Positions 10,435 through 19,965 of a stretch of DNA of 62,144 nt are shown piece by piece. How positions within the stretch are numbered: position 1 is the first letter of the stretch; each line of letters begins with the position of its first letter. The notes beneath the pieces were generated by a model. That model saw nothing but the letters and a program-made list of their open reading frames with translations. It was not told the origin of the DNA and did not search any database. Source of the DNA: Willaertia magna (lineage: Eukaryota; Heterolobosea; Eutetramitea; Acrasida; Naegleriidae); NCBI GenBank assembly GCA_902984215.1, contig CADWAF010004130.1, positions 1-62,144 on the forward strand, written 5' to 3'. Made by a program: the position numbers and the translations under genes.

Positions 10435-11592
10435 TTAATCAATATCCTTAAATTCAATATGCAGGTCAATTAAATGATGATTGAAAACTTTGTTTAATAA
10501 TTTTGAACCCAATCCACTTCCATGAATGGTTTTATTGATTTCATAATCACTCAACAAAATAAATATGTCACTATCTAATAATAAAGGATAAGTGTAACAA
10601 CGATCGATATTTCTCATAAAATTTAATTTTTTAAATGTTGTTTTACCATTTAAATTATTGACGTATGTGTCGCCACTAAAATAAATATTGTTTTTACTAT
10701 CACTTATAAAACCATATAAATTAAAAGATTTGTGAACAATAATATCATTTAAATGACTTTCAATGTTAACCTTTTTGAATACATTACAATCTGCGTTATG
10801 ACCCATGCCTAATTGACCTTGACTATTAAATCCTGTACCAAACAATTCATTATTTTCAGATAAAATAAAAGAACTTGCTAAATCAGCAAATACTTTAATT
10901 ACTTTGAAGGGCAATTTTAATTTTGTAAATGTAGTTCCTTTTTTATAATTCCCTAAACCTAATTCTCCAAATTGATTAGAACCTGTTGTATAAACCATGC
11001 CATTAAAATCCAATAAAATAGAATGAGCAAGTCCACATTGTACATCTTTCACTTGTGATAAATTAACTTTTGTAAACTCGTCACAAACATCAATTTCTTC
11101 AGATAACCCCAATTCACCATTTTTATTACTACCAAAACCATAAAGTAAATTATCATTTGTTAAAATAAATAAATGAGAACCTCCACATCTTATTTTTTTC
11201 ATCATTTTAGTTAAACCATTATTATCTTCTATTTTAATAAAACAATTACTTATTAACTCATCTAACACACCAGAAAAATAAATTTCATTTAAATCATTTA
11301 CAATAATTGTATAATAATCTTCACATTCCAAAAATTTAATTCTACCAAAATCAAAATTATTAATTTTATAAAATGATTTTGTTTCTTTTATATTTTCTAA
11401 ACCAATTGGATTACCAAAATCATTTCTATAATTATTGCCATCTTTTTCACAGTAAACGTAAACATTATTAGTGAAAGTTGTGATCACAATATGATTATTT
11501 CCATATTTAATAAATTTAATTTGTTCATTATTCATTATTGTTAAATCAATACTACTTTGTTCCGTAATACTTGAAATTTTAAGCAATTCCAT
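10435..11592 (-). CDS. RCC1-repeat beta-propeller protein
   Basis: A single-exon protein of 385 residues with degenerate RCC1 blades. The clearest are CGGSHLFILTNDNLLYGFGS then NKNGELGLSE, then CGLAHSILL ... GSNQFGELGLG, then GFNSQGQLGMG. The first and last blades are weak. Typical RCC1 folds are Ran exchange factors or protein scaffolds; true Ran-specific residues cannot be judged here. It has no signal peptide or membrane segment. It is followed by (that is, downstream of) the F-box/GTPase gene on the same strand, about 115 bases away. A second RCC1-like gene lies at 36424-37941, so a gene family is likely. Its specific partner is unknown. Confidence 0.75.
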   Translation of the reverse strand: MELLKISSITEQSSIDLTIMNNEQIKFIKYGNNHIVITTFTNNVYVYCEKDGNNYRNDFGNPIGLENIKETKSFYKINNFDFGRIKFLECEDYYTIIVNDLNEIYFSGVLDELISNCFIKIEDNNGLTKMMKKIRCGGSHLFILTNDNLLYGFGSNKNGELGLSEEIDVCDEFTKVNLSQVKDVQCGLAHSILLDFNGMVYTTGSNQFGELGLGNYKKGTTFTKLKLPFKVIKVFADLASSFILSENNELFGTGFNSQGQLGMGHNADCNVFKKVNIESHLNDIIVHKSFNLYGFISDSKNNIYFSGDTYVNNLNGKTTFKKLNFMRNIDRCYTYPLLLDSDIFILLSDYEINKTIHGSGLGSKLLNKVFNHHLIDLHIEFKDID

Positions 11593-11707
11593 TTTTTTTT
11601 AATTTTTTTTATTGGATGCTATTTTGTAATTTTATAGTTTTTGTAAATCAAAACCAAAAGTGACGTGCAAAAATAAAAATTCATGCATGAACTAACTTGT
11701 AAATTAT

Positions 11708-12823
11708 TTAATAACCATTTAGCTTTATATGTTTTAAAGTAACCCAAAATATTGGAGTGTTAACATTAATATTTTCTTTTGCACTAACTTCAAAATACTG
11801 AATGCATAATTTTTTAAAAGGAATTGATTCTGGAATAAATTTTCTTAACATTGTTTTAATTTTATCGTCTGAGACATTCCTTTCTTTTTCACTTTTTAAT
11901 CCAACTATAGCTAATGGTGTTTTATTTTCTAATAAAATATTATTTAAATTAAAAAAATTATTATATCCTGTAAATTTTTGTAAATAATTTTCAATTTCAT
12001 CAAAAGACTTTCCATCTGACAAATCAAAACAAAATATTCCACAACCAAAAGCAAAAGCTTCTCTAAAATAGCCACTACAAAAAGTAGAAAAAGTAGGATT
12101 ACCGGAAATATCCCATGCCCTTGACCAAACAGTATTATTCGAACGATAATTTAAACTTTTTCCAATTAATTCTACACCTATAGTTGGGGTTATGTTATCA
12201 ACATATTCTTGTTTGGCCCAGCTTTGTAGCCATGTTGATTTTCCAACGTTTTGTTTACCAAAAACTGAAATAATTATGTGTGTATTGTAATGGTTTTTTG
12301 GTTTCACAAATTCAAAGCATTCGCTTAAAATTAAATTAGGTTTATAAATGTATTCATAAAAATCATTCATTGAATTCAACCCTTTTTTACAACAAATTGT
12401 ATGTTGACTAATTTGTGATGTTAATTTACTATTTTTGTTAACGATATTAATTATTTTATTTTTAGCAAATTGTTCTATTAAACTTTCAAATAATTTAGGG
12501 TGATTTATCCAATAATATTTAAATGATTTATTTATATTAGAGAGATTTATAATTTCTTGTAAATTTAAAAAACTTAAAATTAATATAATTATATCTTCTG
12601 GAATAGAAATGTTGCATAATATAATATCACATAGGTCAACAAAATCACAAAACAACTGTTTTTCGTTTAAAAAGTCTAAAATATTACAATCAAATAATTC
12701 ATTGTTAAAAGACTCAAAATAAATCACTTTTTTGTTTGTCAATGCTTTCTCTCCAGTTTCCTCTTCATCGCGCAATAATTCCCCATCTCTATCCCCGAAA
12801 CAAAAAGCTAAGCATTGACCCAT
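11708..12823 (-). CDS. F-box protein fused to a Ras-like GTPase domain
   Basis: A single-exon protein of 371 residues. The N-terminus MGQCLAFC fits N-myristoylation with nearby palmitoylated Cys. Residues of about 75-120 look like an F-box (IPEDIIILILSFLNLQEIINL). Residues of about 180-365 form a Ras/Rab-type G domain: P-loop GKQNVGKST, conserved TPTIGVE, WDISGN in place of WDTAGQ, and SAKE for the last guanine loop. The NKxD loop reads VGLKSE, so both specificity residues are changed, and the catalytic Gln is Asn. The domain may bind nucleotide weakly or not cycle. An SCF ubiquitin-ligase adaptor with a membrane-tethered G domain is inferred. Confidence 0.72.
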   Translation of the reverse strand: MGQCLAFCFGDRDGELLRDEEETGEKALTNKKVIYFESFNNELFDCNILDFLNEKQLFCDFVDLCDIILCNISIPEDIIILILSFLNLQEIINLSNINKSFKYYWINHPKLFESLIEQFAKNKIINIVNKNSKLTSQISQHTICCKKGLNSMNDFYEYIYKPNLILSECFEFVKPKNHYNTHIIISVFGKQNVGKSTWLQSWAKQEYVDNITPTIGVELIGKSLNYRSNNTVWSRAWDISGNPTFSTFCSGYFREAFAFGCGIFCFDLSDGKSFDEIENYLQKFTGYNNFFNLNNILLENKTPLAIVGLKSEKERNVSDDKIKTMLRKFIPESIPFKKLCIQYFEVSAKENINVNTPIFWVTLKHIKLNGY

Positions 12824-12882
12824 TTTTATGGTTGCAGTTTTTAAAAAATAAAATGTTAAACCTTTACAATAAATGAAACAAT

Positions 12883-14678
12883 TTATTCCATGTCTTCCTC
12901 AAGAGTCTTTTGTGGCTTCTGAGCTCTACCAGCCTTAAGAATTTCATCTACATATAATAACTGCGTTGCGGTAAATGTAGCTGCTTCAATAGTTTGTAAT
13001 TTTACAACATAGTTATCCAAAACACCTGCTTGAATTGGATCTACTGCATCTCCAGTATAAATATCCAAACCAGCAAGTTGACCCTTTTGATACTTTTCTT
13101 GAAGTTTAATTATAATATCTTGTGTATCAAAACCAGAATTTTGTGCTAATGTCTTTGGAATTACAAGTAAAGCTTCTGCAAATGATTTTACACCAAGCTT
13201 AGTTCTTCCCTCAATTGTCTCAGCATATTTCATTAAATGGTTATGTAAAGCAATTTCAAAAGCACCTGCACCAGGAATAATTGAACCATCATCAATTGTA
13301 TTCTTTACAGCACGTAAACCATCTCTTACAGCATCTTTAACTTGAGCAATTGTATGTCTGTTTGGACCCTTTAATAAAATTGTACAACTGTGTGGATGTT
13401 TACAACCTTCCACAATAGTATATTTTTCTTCACCAATTATTTGTTCATAAACATGTTCTGCAAAACCTAAAACATCAGGAGTTAATTCATCAACACTGTT
13501 TACACCAACACCACCACATGCCAATGCTAATCTTTCCATATTTCTTCTCTTTGCTCTTCTTAAAGCAATAATTCCAGCCTTTGCAAACATTTCAAGTGAA
13601 ATTGGATCAATACCTTTTTGATTAATAACAATAAAGTTCTTAGAATCATCATCACAAACTAAATTCTTTAAATCAATAATTTTTCTAACTTTTTCATCAA
13701 CAACATGTCTTTCAGCATCAACTAATTGTTTTCTCTTTTCTGCAGAGTTACTTTGGAAAGATGAATGTACTTCACTCTTTTCATATTCTAATGAAACATT
13801 ACAATTTAAAATATAACAATTTTTTGCTTCTCTTTTCATATCAGGATGTCTAGCTCCGTGATCTAAAACTAAACCATTTACATATTGTGTTTCAACATCC
13901 ATTCTATGTTGCATATGCATTAATTCAACCATATGTAAATCAATTGGATTATCTCCAATCTTAACTGTTTGAACTGCATCTACAATAATATCTGCCATCT
14001 TATTTGCAAGTTCAGGATATAACTTTGTTTGAAGAGCTGTTCTAGCAACACTGACTAATATTTCTCTATCGATTTTAACTTTTTCTTTCATTTCTTCTCT
14101 CATCTTTTCCAAGTATTTCTTTGCTTCAGCCTTAGCTAAATAAAATCCTTCAATAATTAATGTTGGATGTAATCCTTCAAATAGATATCTATTAGCTTGT
14201 TGTAACATTTCACCAATAAGTAATACTGTTGTTGTAGTACCATCTCCGGTTATATCATCTTGAGCAGTTGCTGTACGAGCAATTAAAGCTGCTGTTGGAT
14301 GTTGAATTTGCTATTCATTCATTATTATTATCAGTTAATGTTATTGAAAGACGATCGGAAAGGATACCGAAAAAGACCAAGTTTTAGAAATCGTTAACAA
14401 TGTGAAAACTTACCATTTCATTTAATAAAGTATTACCGTCTTTTGTAATTCTGATATCTCCAGCACCACTTACAAGCCTAATAATTTACGATAAAATAAA
14501 ATCGGAGGTTCGTTATTAATAATACAAAAAATTTTACATACATTTTTAGAGTTCCTCTAGGACCAAGATTGGATTTTAATAAGTTTTGAATTGATGTTGC
14601 AGCACTTATATTGATTAAACGTGCTTGGGAGATCCCTGCAGAATCAGAATTTGGATTTAAAAGTTGAAGACCACTCAT
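12883..14678 (-). CDS. CCT6: T-complex protein 1 subunit zeta (CCT6)
   Basis: Three exons (14542-14678, 14414-14477, 12883-14310), with introns of 64 and 103 bases, give 542 residues. It is a subunit of the cytosolic CCT/TRiC chaperonin that folds actin and tubulin. The group II chaperonin signatures are present: NLGPRGTLKM, LVSGAGDIRITKDG, and DDITGDGTTTTVLL with the catalytic Asp. The assignment to zeta rests on family-specific stretches GLVLDHGARHPDMK, RAKRRNMERLALACGG and IKDAVRDGLRAVKN-like VKDAVRDGLRAVKN. It ends in EEDME. Exon 2 encodes only the short ATP-loop segment. A perfect E2F-type TTTGGCGC lies 107 bases upstream of the start. Confidence 0.95.
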
Positions 14679-14785
14679 TTTACTGGAATGATAGCACTAG
14701 GTGTAGTTTTATTTTTTTGAACGGAAGTGTTTGTATTCTTTTCCGATTGTTGAAAATTTTTTTATGTTTTAAAACCCATCTTCTT

Positions 14786-14793
14786 TTTGGCGC
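14786..14793. promoter_or_regulatory. E2F/DP-type motif upstream of CCT6
   Basis: TTTGGCGC, a perfect match to the E2F consensus TTTSSCGC, lies 107 bases upstream of the CCT6 start codon and within the interval separating CCT6 from the MIS12-like gene. G/C octamers of this kind are rare in this AT-rich sequence. E2F/DP factors drive S-phase genes in many eukaryotes; that this one is bound is inference. Confidence 0.35.
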
Positions 14794-14980
14794 AATTATC
14801 TTATTGCAATAATACAATAAATTAAAACAAAAAGAAGTTGTTGGGTTTAAATAAAAGATATCTGTTAGAGACATTATTGGATAACCTGTTAAAATTTATT
14901 TTTACAAATAATAATTTAAAAGTTTGTGTACTAGAAATGACCTAGAAATGATTTGGGTTTTACAAATAATTATAGAACTT

Positions 14981-15898
14981 TTAATCTTCTTTTTTTAATT
15001 GATTATAATATGGAGGATTATCAATATTAGATTTTAATTGACTCATTCTATTCTTATTCTTTATCAGTTCTTGTTCTCCTAATTGTCTTTTATTAGTGTC
15101 TTCGTATTTACCTTGCTCAATTATTTCAAAATCACTGTTTGATGGAAATAGATTTGTAAAATGATGTTTTGATAATTTATATTGTTCTTGTAAAACATTT
15201 CCAAATTGTATTAATTTTTGTATATTTTCTTCCAGAAATTGAGAAGATTTTATGAGTTCCTCATTTACAATATTTAGTTTACTGGAATGTTGTAAATAAT
15301 ATGTTATTTCTTTTAAATATTGTTTTCTTTGTTGAAGAATTATTTGTCTATCATATATTTCTTTTAAATAATCATTATATTTATTGTTTATGTTTTCATC
15401 AATTTGTAATATTTCTTTAATTAATTCTTCTTCTTCACTTTGTAAATTATTTGTTATTGTATCGTTGTTGTTTAAATTATTTGTAGATTGTTCTTTTATA
15501 AATTGTAAATAATCTTGGTTGACTATATTACAAAAATCGTGTTGATATTCTTTGGGTATTTGTGGCATATTTAATACTTTACTGTTTATAATATTTTCCA
15601 TAACATCAAATTGATAATTTAAAGAGTTTAAGTATTTATTAAATAATGATTCTACTGAGTTATGAATTTCTTCTTCAATTTCTTTTAATTCTTCTTTCGT
15701 TATGTTTTTATTTTCTTTTTGCATGAAATGCGTTAATTCATACTCAAAATGATCACAAGCTTTAGCAATCAACGACGATATTAAACTGTATAAATTATCG
15801 ATTATATCATAAGTCTCTTTCCCGAAGTAATTGTGTGAAAAAGAATGACTGGGGTTGTACTCATTACTGTCGTTTGAGTTATCGGAAGAAGAAATCAT
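14981..15898 (-). CDS. MIS12: MIS12-like kinetochore subunit (candidate)
   Basis: A 305-residue, almost wholly helical protein without introns. The order of segments fits Mis12. It has an early YFGKETYDIIDNLYSLI helix and a second helix with SVESLFNKYLNSLNYQFDVMENII. This runs into a short VLNMPQIPKEY turn, matching the 'RIPxxxLLPE' turn of animal MIS12. Long coiled coil follows. Mis12 links centromeric chromatin to the Ndc80 complex. It is longer than human MIS12 (about 205) because of acidic Asn/Glu-rich insertions. I assign it from segment order and spacing, not a diagnostic motif, so any other short coiled-coil protein remains possible. It lies 55 bases downstream of the CH-DIL gene's stop, on the same strand. 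Confidence 0.5.
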   Translation of the reverse strand: MISSSDNSNDSNEYNPSHSFSHNYFGKETYDIIDNLYSLISSLIAKACDHFEYELTHFMQKENKNITKEELKEIEEEIHNSVESLFNKYLNSLNYQFDVMENIINSKVLNMPQIPKEYQHDFCNIVNQDYLQFIKEQSTNNLNNNDTITNNLQSEEEELIKEILQIDENINNKYNDYLKEIYDRQIILQQRKQYLKEITYYLQHSSKLNIVNEELIKSSQFLEENIQKLIQFGNVLQEQYKLSKHHFTNLFPSNSDFEIIEQGKYEDTNKRQLGEQELIKNKNRMSQLKSNIDNPPYYNQLKKED

Positions 15899-15953
15899 TA
15901 TTTTTTTTTCAACTTAAAAAAACGGTTTAAAGCGGGAAGTTATTTATTTAAAT

Positions 15954-18900
15954 CTAGTCAAACAAATCCATGTCCAAACCAAACTTGTTTGTTGTGGTTG
16001 TTGACTTGGAGATATTTGTCAAAGTGCTAGTAGTAATGTTGTTGTTTGTCATTGTACTACTAGTGGAAACACTATTATCTTTTCTTACATTAAAGAAAAG
16101 GAATGGCATTTGTTGTTTCTTTTGTTCAAGGTTGGGTGGGTAGTTTACAAGTGCAAGGCTTTGTACAGACATCATATTGTTTTCAAATAGGAATAAACAG
16201 TCATTTCTCTTTGTGAATGTAGTGGAGTCAGTGAATCCCATAATATTTAAGGAAGGGATGTTGTAATCTTGTTTTGTGATACCATTTTCACATAAAAGAA
16301 TTGCTATTTGATTGGTTGTTAAGTGTGGGCAAACTACTTCTCTTAAATCACTTCCTTGGGATAGTAAATCTTTTTGTCCTAACACACATACGTCAGCAGC
16401 TTCTCTTGATAAATGGAATAAGTTTTGAACATCTAAACCTGCAGTTAAATGTTCTTCAAAGAAGAAACTTTCCAAGAAACTGACAGACATTTTAATATGA
16501 ATGCCATGGTTCATTGATGCGTCTTTAATGCCTTTTGGATACTTTTGTTTTTCATTACTGATCATTGTTAAGAATTGGTTAAATATTAAACTATCCATTA
16601 AATTAGCTATTGTTTCAAAAACATGAATAATAATTCTGTTGTCAATTTGACTACGTTTCAATGCTTCCATCCATTCTTTTAATTTCTTTACAATTACATC
16701 TACTTTGACGTCTCCCATTTTGCCCAATGAAACAGGTGTTTGATTATTAACAACTCCAAATAATTTCTCTAAAATTAATGATTTCACTTGAGAATACATT
16801 AATTTTAAGCAATCATAATAAGAATTGTAAATTAATTGACAATAATTCTTTAAAAATTCATCAACGTTTGGTTTCTTTACATCTATTACGCCATTAGTTG
16901 TTTCTGGAATATTGATGGTGTCTAATTCGAGGAATAGGGATGTAGGGTCTTCTTTGTAATCATTTAATAAAATATTAAATGTTTTTTGAGTAACATTATT
17001 TTTCATATTTGAAATAATTTTATCTTCCAATTTATCTAATTTTAATAAATGCAATAATTTCATCATTGTATTTAACCAATAATTTGCCTTAAATAGATTA
17101 TTTTCATAAATACAGCTATTCATCTTATAGGATAACGCAGCTAATACATTCTTTCCAAATATTTCACTTTTTTCTGACCATTGCTTAATAGAATAATACA
17201 ATGCTTTGACAGGTACTGGAATAGATTGATTACCAAATGAGTATGTTTCATTGCAAACAATAGTTTGGTCAATAATATATCTTTCTAATCTATCTTGTTC
17301 TAAAAGTTGTTTGAGTGATGTTGCATAAGTATTTAGTGATGATTGAGCTTCAACTTTTTGCTTTTCCAACTCTTTTACTTTTATTCTTAATTCTTCAAGT
17401 TGATTAGTTTGTTGTTGTGTTTCTTGAGTCTTTTCTTCATTTACATGTAATAATTTAGTTTCTACTTGTTTACTTGCTTTTTTCAATTCAATTACTTGAT
17501 CCCTTAAATCTTCAAGTTGTAAATCTAATACACTAGTTTCTTGTTGATGTTGTTTTTCTAATTCTTTGACAGTTTTCTCTAATTTATTTTTCCATTCAGT
17601 TTCTAATTGTAGTTTTTCTAAACGTAAATTTTCTTGAAGTTTGTCAAAAGATGTGTCTTTTTCATTTTTCAATTTTTCACTTTCTGTCTTCATTTGTGAA
17701 ATAATTTCTTGTTGTTTCTTTGATTCTAATTTTATCTTTTCTAATTCATTTAATTTTTCTTCTTTTTGTTTTAATTGATTTGTGATATTAAATAATTGTT
17801 CTTCTACTTTTTGTTTTTCTAGTCTTACTTTCTCTATGCTATCTTTTGTAGAGTTCTTATCCTTCTCTTGTGATTGTCTAATTTCCGTTACTTGTTTATT
17901 CAATAAATCATATTGACTTTTAACACTGGATAATTCGCTTTTAAGAGAATGTACCTCTTGATTAGATTTTTCTAATTTAGATTGAGTTTCTTTTAATTCT
18001 GATTTCAGTTTCTGAATTTCATTATTGAGGGTATCAATAGTTTTCTGTTTTTCATTTAGTGTCTCTTGAATGATGTTCTTTTCTTTTGTAAGTTTCTTTA
18101 AGCTTTCATCTAGTTCATTCTTATTCTTTTTATCTTCAGATGATCTATCTAACTTTGTTTTTGTTTCCTTTAATTCTGTTTGCAGTTTTTGAATATCAAC
18201 ATTAAGTTTTTCAACTGTATTTTGTTTTTCATTCATGGTTAGTTGTAAACTATTCTTTTCTTGAGTTAATTTCTTTATATTTTCTTCTAATTTATTTAGT
18301 TCTAATGATTGATTCTTTGATTTTTGATTCATTTCATTTTCTAATTTTTGTTTTTCTTGATTTACTTGTTCCTTTAATTCCCTCAATTGTTTTTCAATTT
18401 GTAATTTTTCTTTTTCTTTACTATCTAATTTTTGTTGTAAATCATTAGATATATTATCCTTCTCTTTTTCTACTTTTATTAATTGATTCTCTTTTTCTTT
18501 TAATTGATTAATTAATTCAGCAATTTCGTTTTGTGAAATATTATTATTTTCCTTTGAAGATTTTTCAATTTGTTCCAAAATTTTAAGTTTTTCCTTTTCA
18601 AGAGATTCAATAACTGATTGTTTTTCATTAAGTTCTTTTTTCTTTCTTTCTAATTCATCTTTCTTTGTATTTTCAATACTATTCTTTTCAGATTCAAAAT
18701 CTTGTCTTAATTGTGATATCTTTTGTTTTAATTGTTCATTTTGTTGTTTATAAACAGTTTCCATTTGTTTTAATTGTTGTTCACTATCTTTAACTTGAGA
18801 AAGTAAAGTACTATTCTCTTTTTTAATTCTTTCAATTTCTTGTTCTAATGATGAAATTCTCTTCTTTTCATCCTCTGCATTCTTCAAACTAGGGCTTGTT

Positions 18901-19697
18901 GTTGGTGAGGATGAAGAAGTACTGTTATAATTTCCTTCAAATCTAGCGACTAATCCCTTAGTACCTGTACTTGCAGTAACACTACTATTACTAACAAGGC
19001 TACTTGTATCAATGTTATTATTGTTGCTACTTGTTGTTACAACAAGTGGACTGTTCTTCTTTTCAGCAGTGACAGTAGTTTTAAGTGTAGCTGCCTTAAT
19101 GTTTCCTCCTAATGACATTAATCCATTAGAAGGAAGTCTTTTTAATGGAGCCTCTTCTTCATCACTATCACCTTCATCTAATACATTAGATGATGAATTA
19201 GTTCTACTAACGCTTCCTAATACTCTTCTATATTCATTCAATTGTAACTGTATTGTTTTAGGTTCAGGTCGCTTTACATCTAATAAATCTTCAACTTCTA
19301 AATAATTTGTAATTCCTAATTCATCTTCCGCAACTTTGAAAGCCAATTCTAAATTTCTTTTAGCATCGTTTGGAGATAATTCCTCTGTTAATTAATATTG
19401 TAAATTTTTTAAAAAACCAAAAAAAAAATTTTAGGAGAAAAGTAGTTCAGAAAGTTAAAATTATTTGTAATTTTGATTAAATAACTTACTGTATGGAATT
19501 AAATCTGGACGGAAATGATGGATTAAAGCACACCAAGCCAATCCCGTCGCAAATGCAGGGGATGAAAATGATCTATTTAATTTTCAATCAATCAATCAAC
19601 TTGTATTTTTAACTTACTTTATATCTACATTGTCGTAATCTTTTGTTGCTTGTTGTACCCAGTATAACAATGCATTAACTTTGGTTGCTTTTGACAT
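15954..19697 (-). CDS. Calponin-homology / long coiled-coil / DIL domain protein
   Basis: Three exons (19618-19697, 19490-19572, 15954-19384), with introns of 45 and 105 bases, give 1197 residues. The spliced N-terminus (about 5-105) is a single CH domain: NALLYWVQQAT, FATGLAWCALIHHFRPDLI, and LELAFKVAEDELGI. A Ser/Thr-rich linker follows, then about 500 residues of heptad coiled coil (about 230-740). The C-terminus (about 760-1110) is a DIL (dilute) domain: NQFLTMIS, then GIHIKMSVSFLESFF, and DLREVVCPHLTTNQI. DIL is the cargo-binding globular tail of myosin V, and CH binds actin. This looks like a motor-less actin-to-cargo tether. The first two exons are needed to see the CH domain. Confidence 0.85.
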
Positions 19698-19965
19698 TTT
19701 TTTCTTCTTTTGATTTTCACATTCACGATGACAGTTAGGTGGTGGGAATTTAACAAAAGGAAATAATTGTGTTTCTTTCTAACACTTTGTCACAAGAGAG
19801 ATGTTGGTTTTGCGATTGAGTAATAGTCTTTTAAAAACAAACCAAGTTGTAAGTTTAAATTTTATGAAGGAGTCTCTGTAGTTATCAACGATTCAGCCAA
19901 AGCCCACGACAATTCCTTCACATTCTTTGCTATTGCTAATTGATTGAAATTGTTCACAAAAAAAA

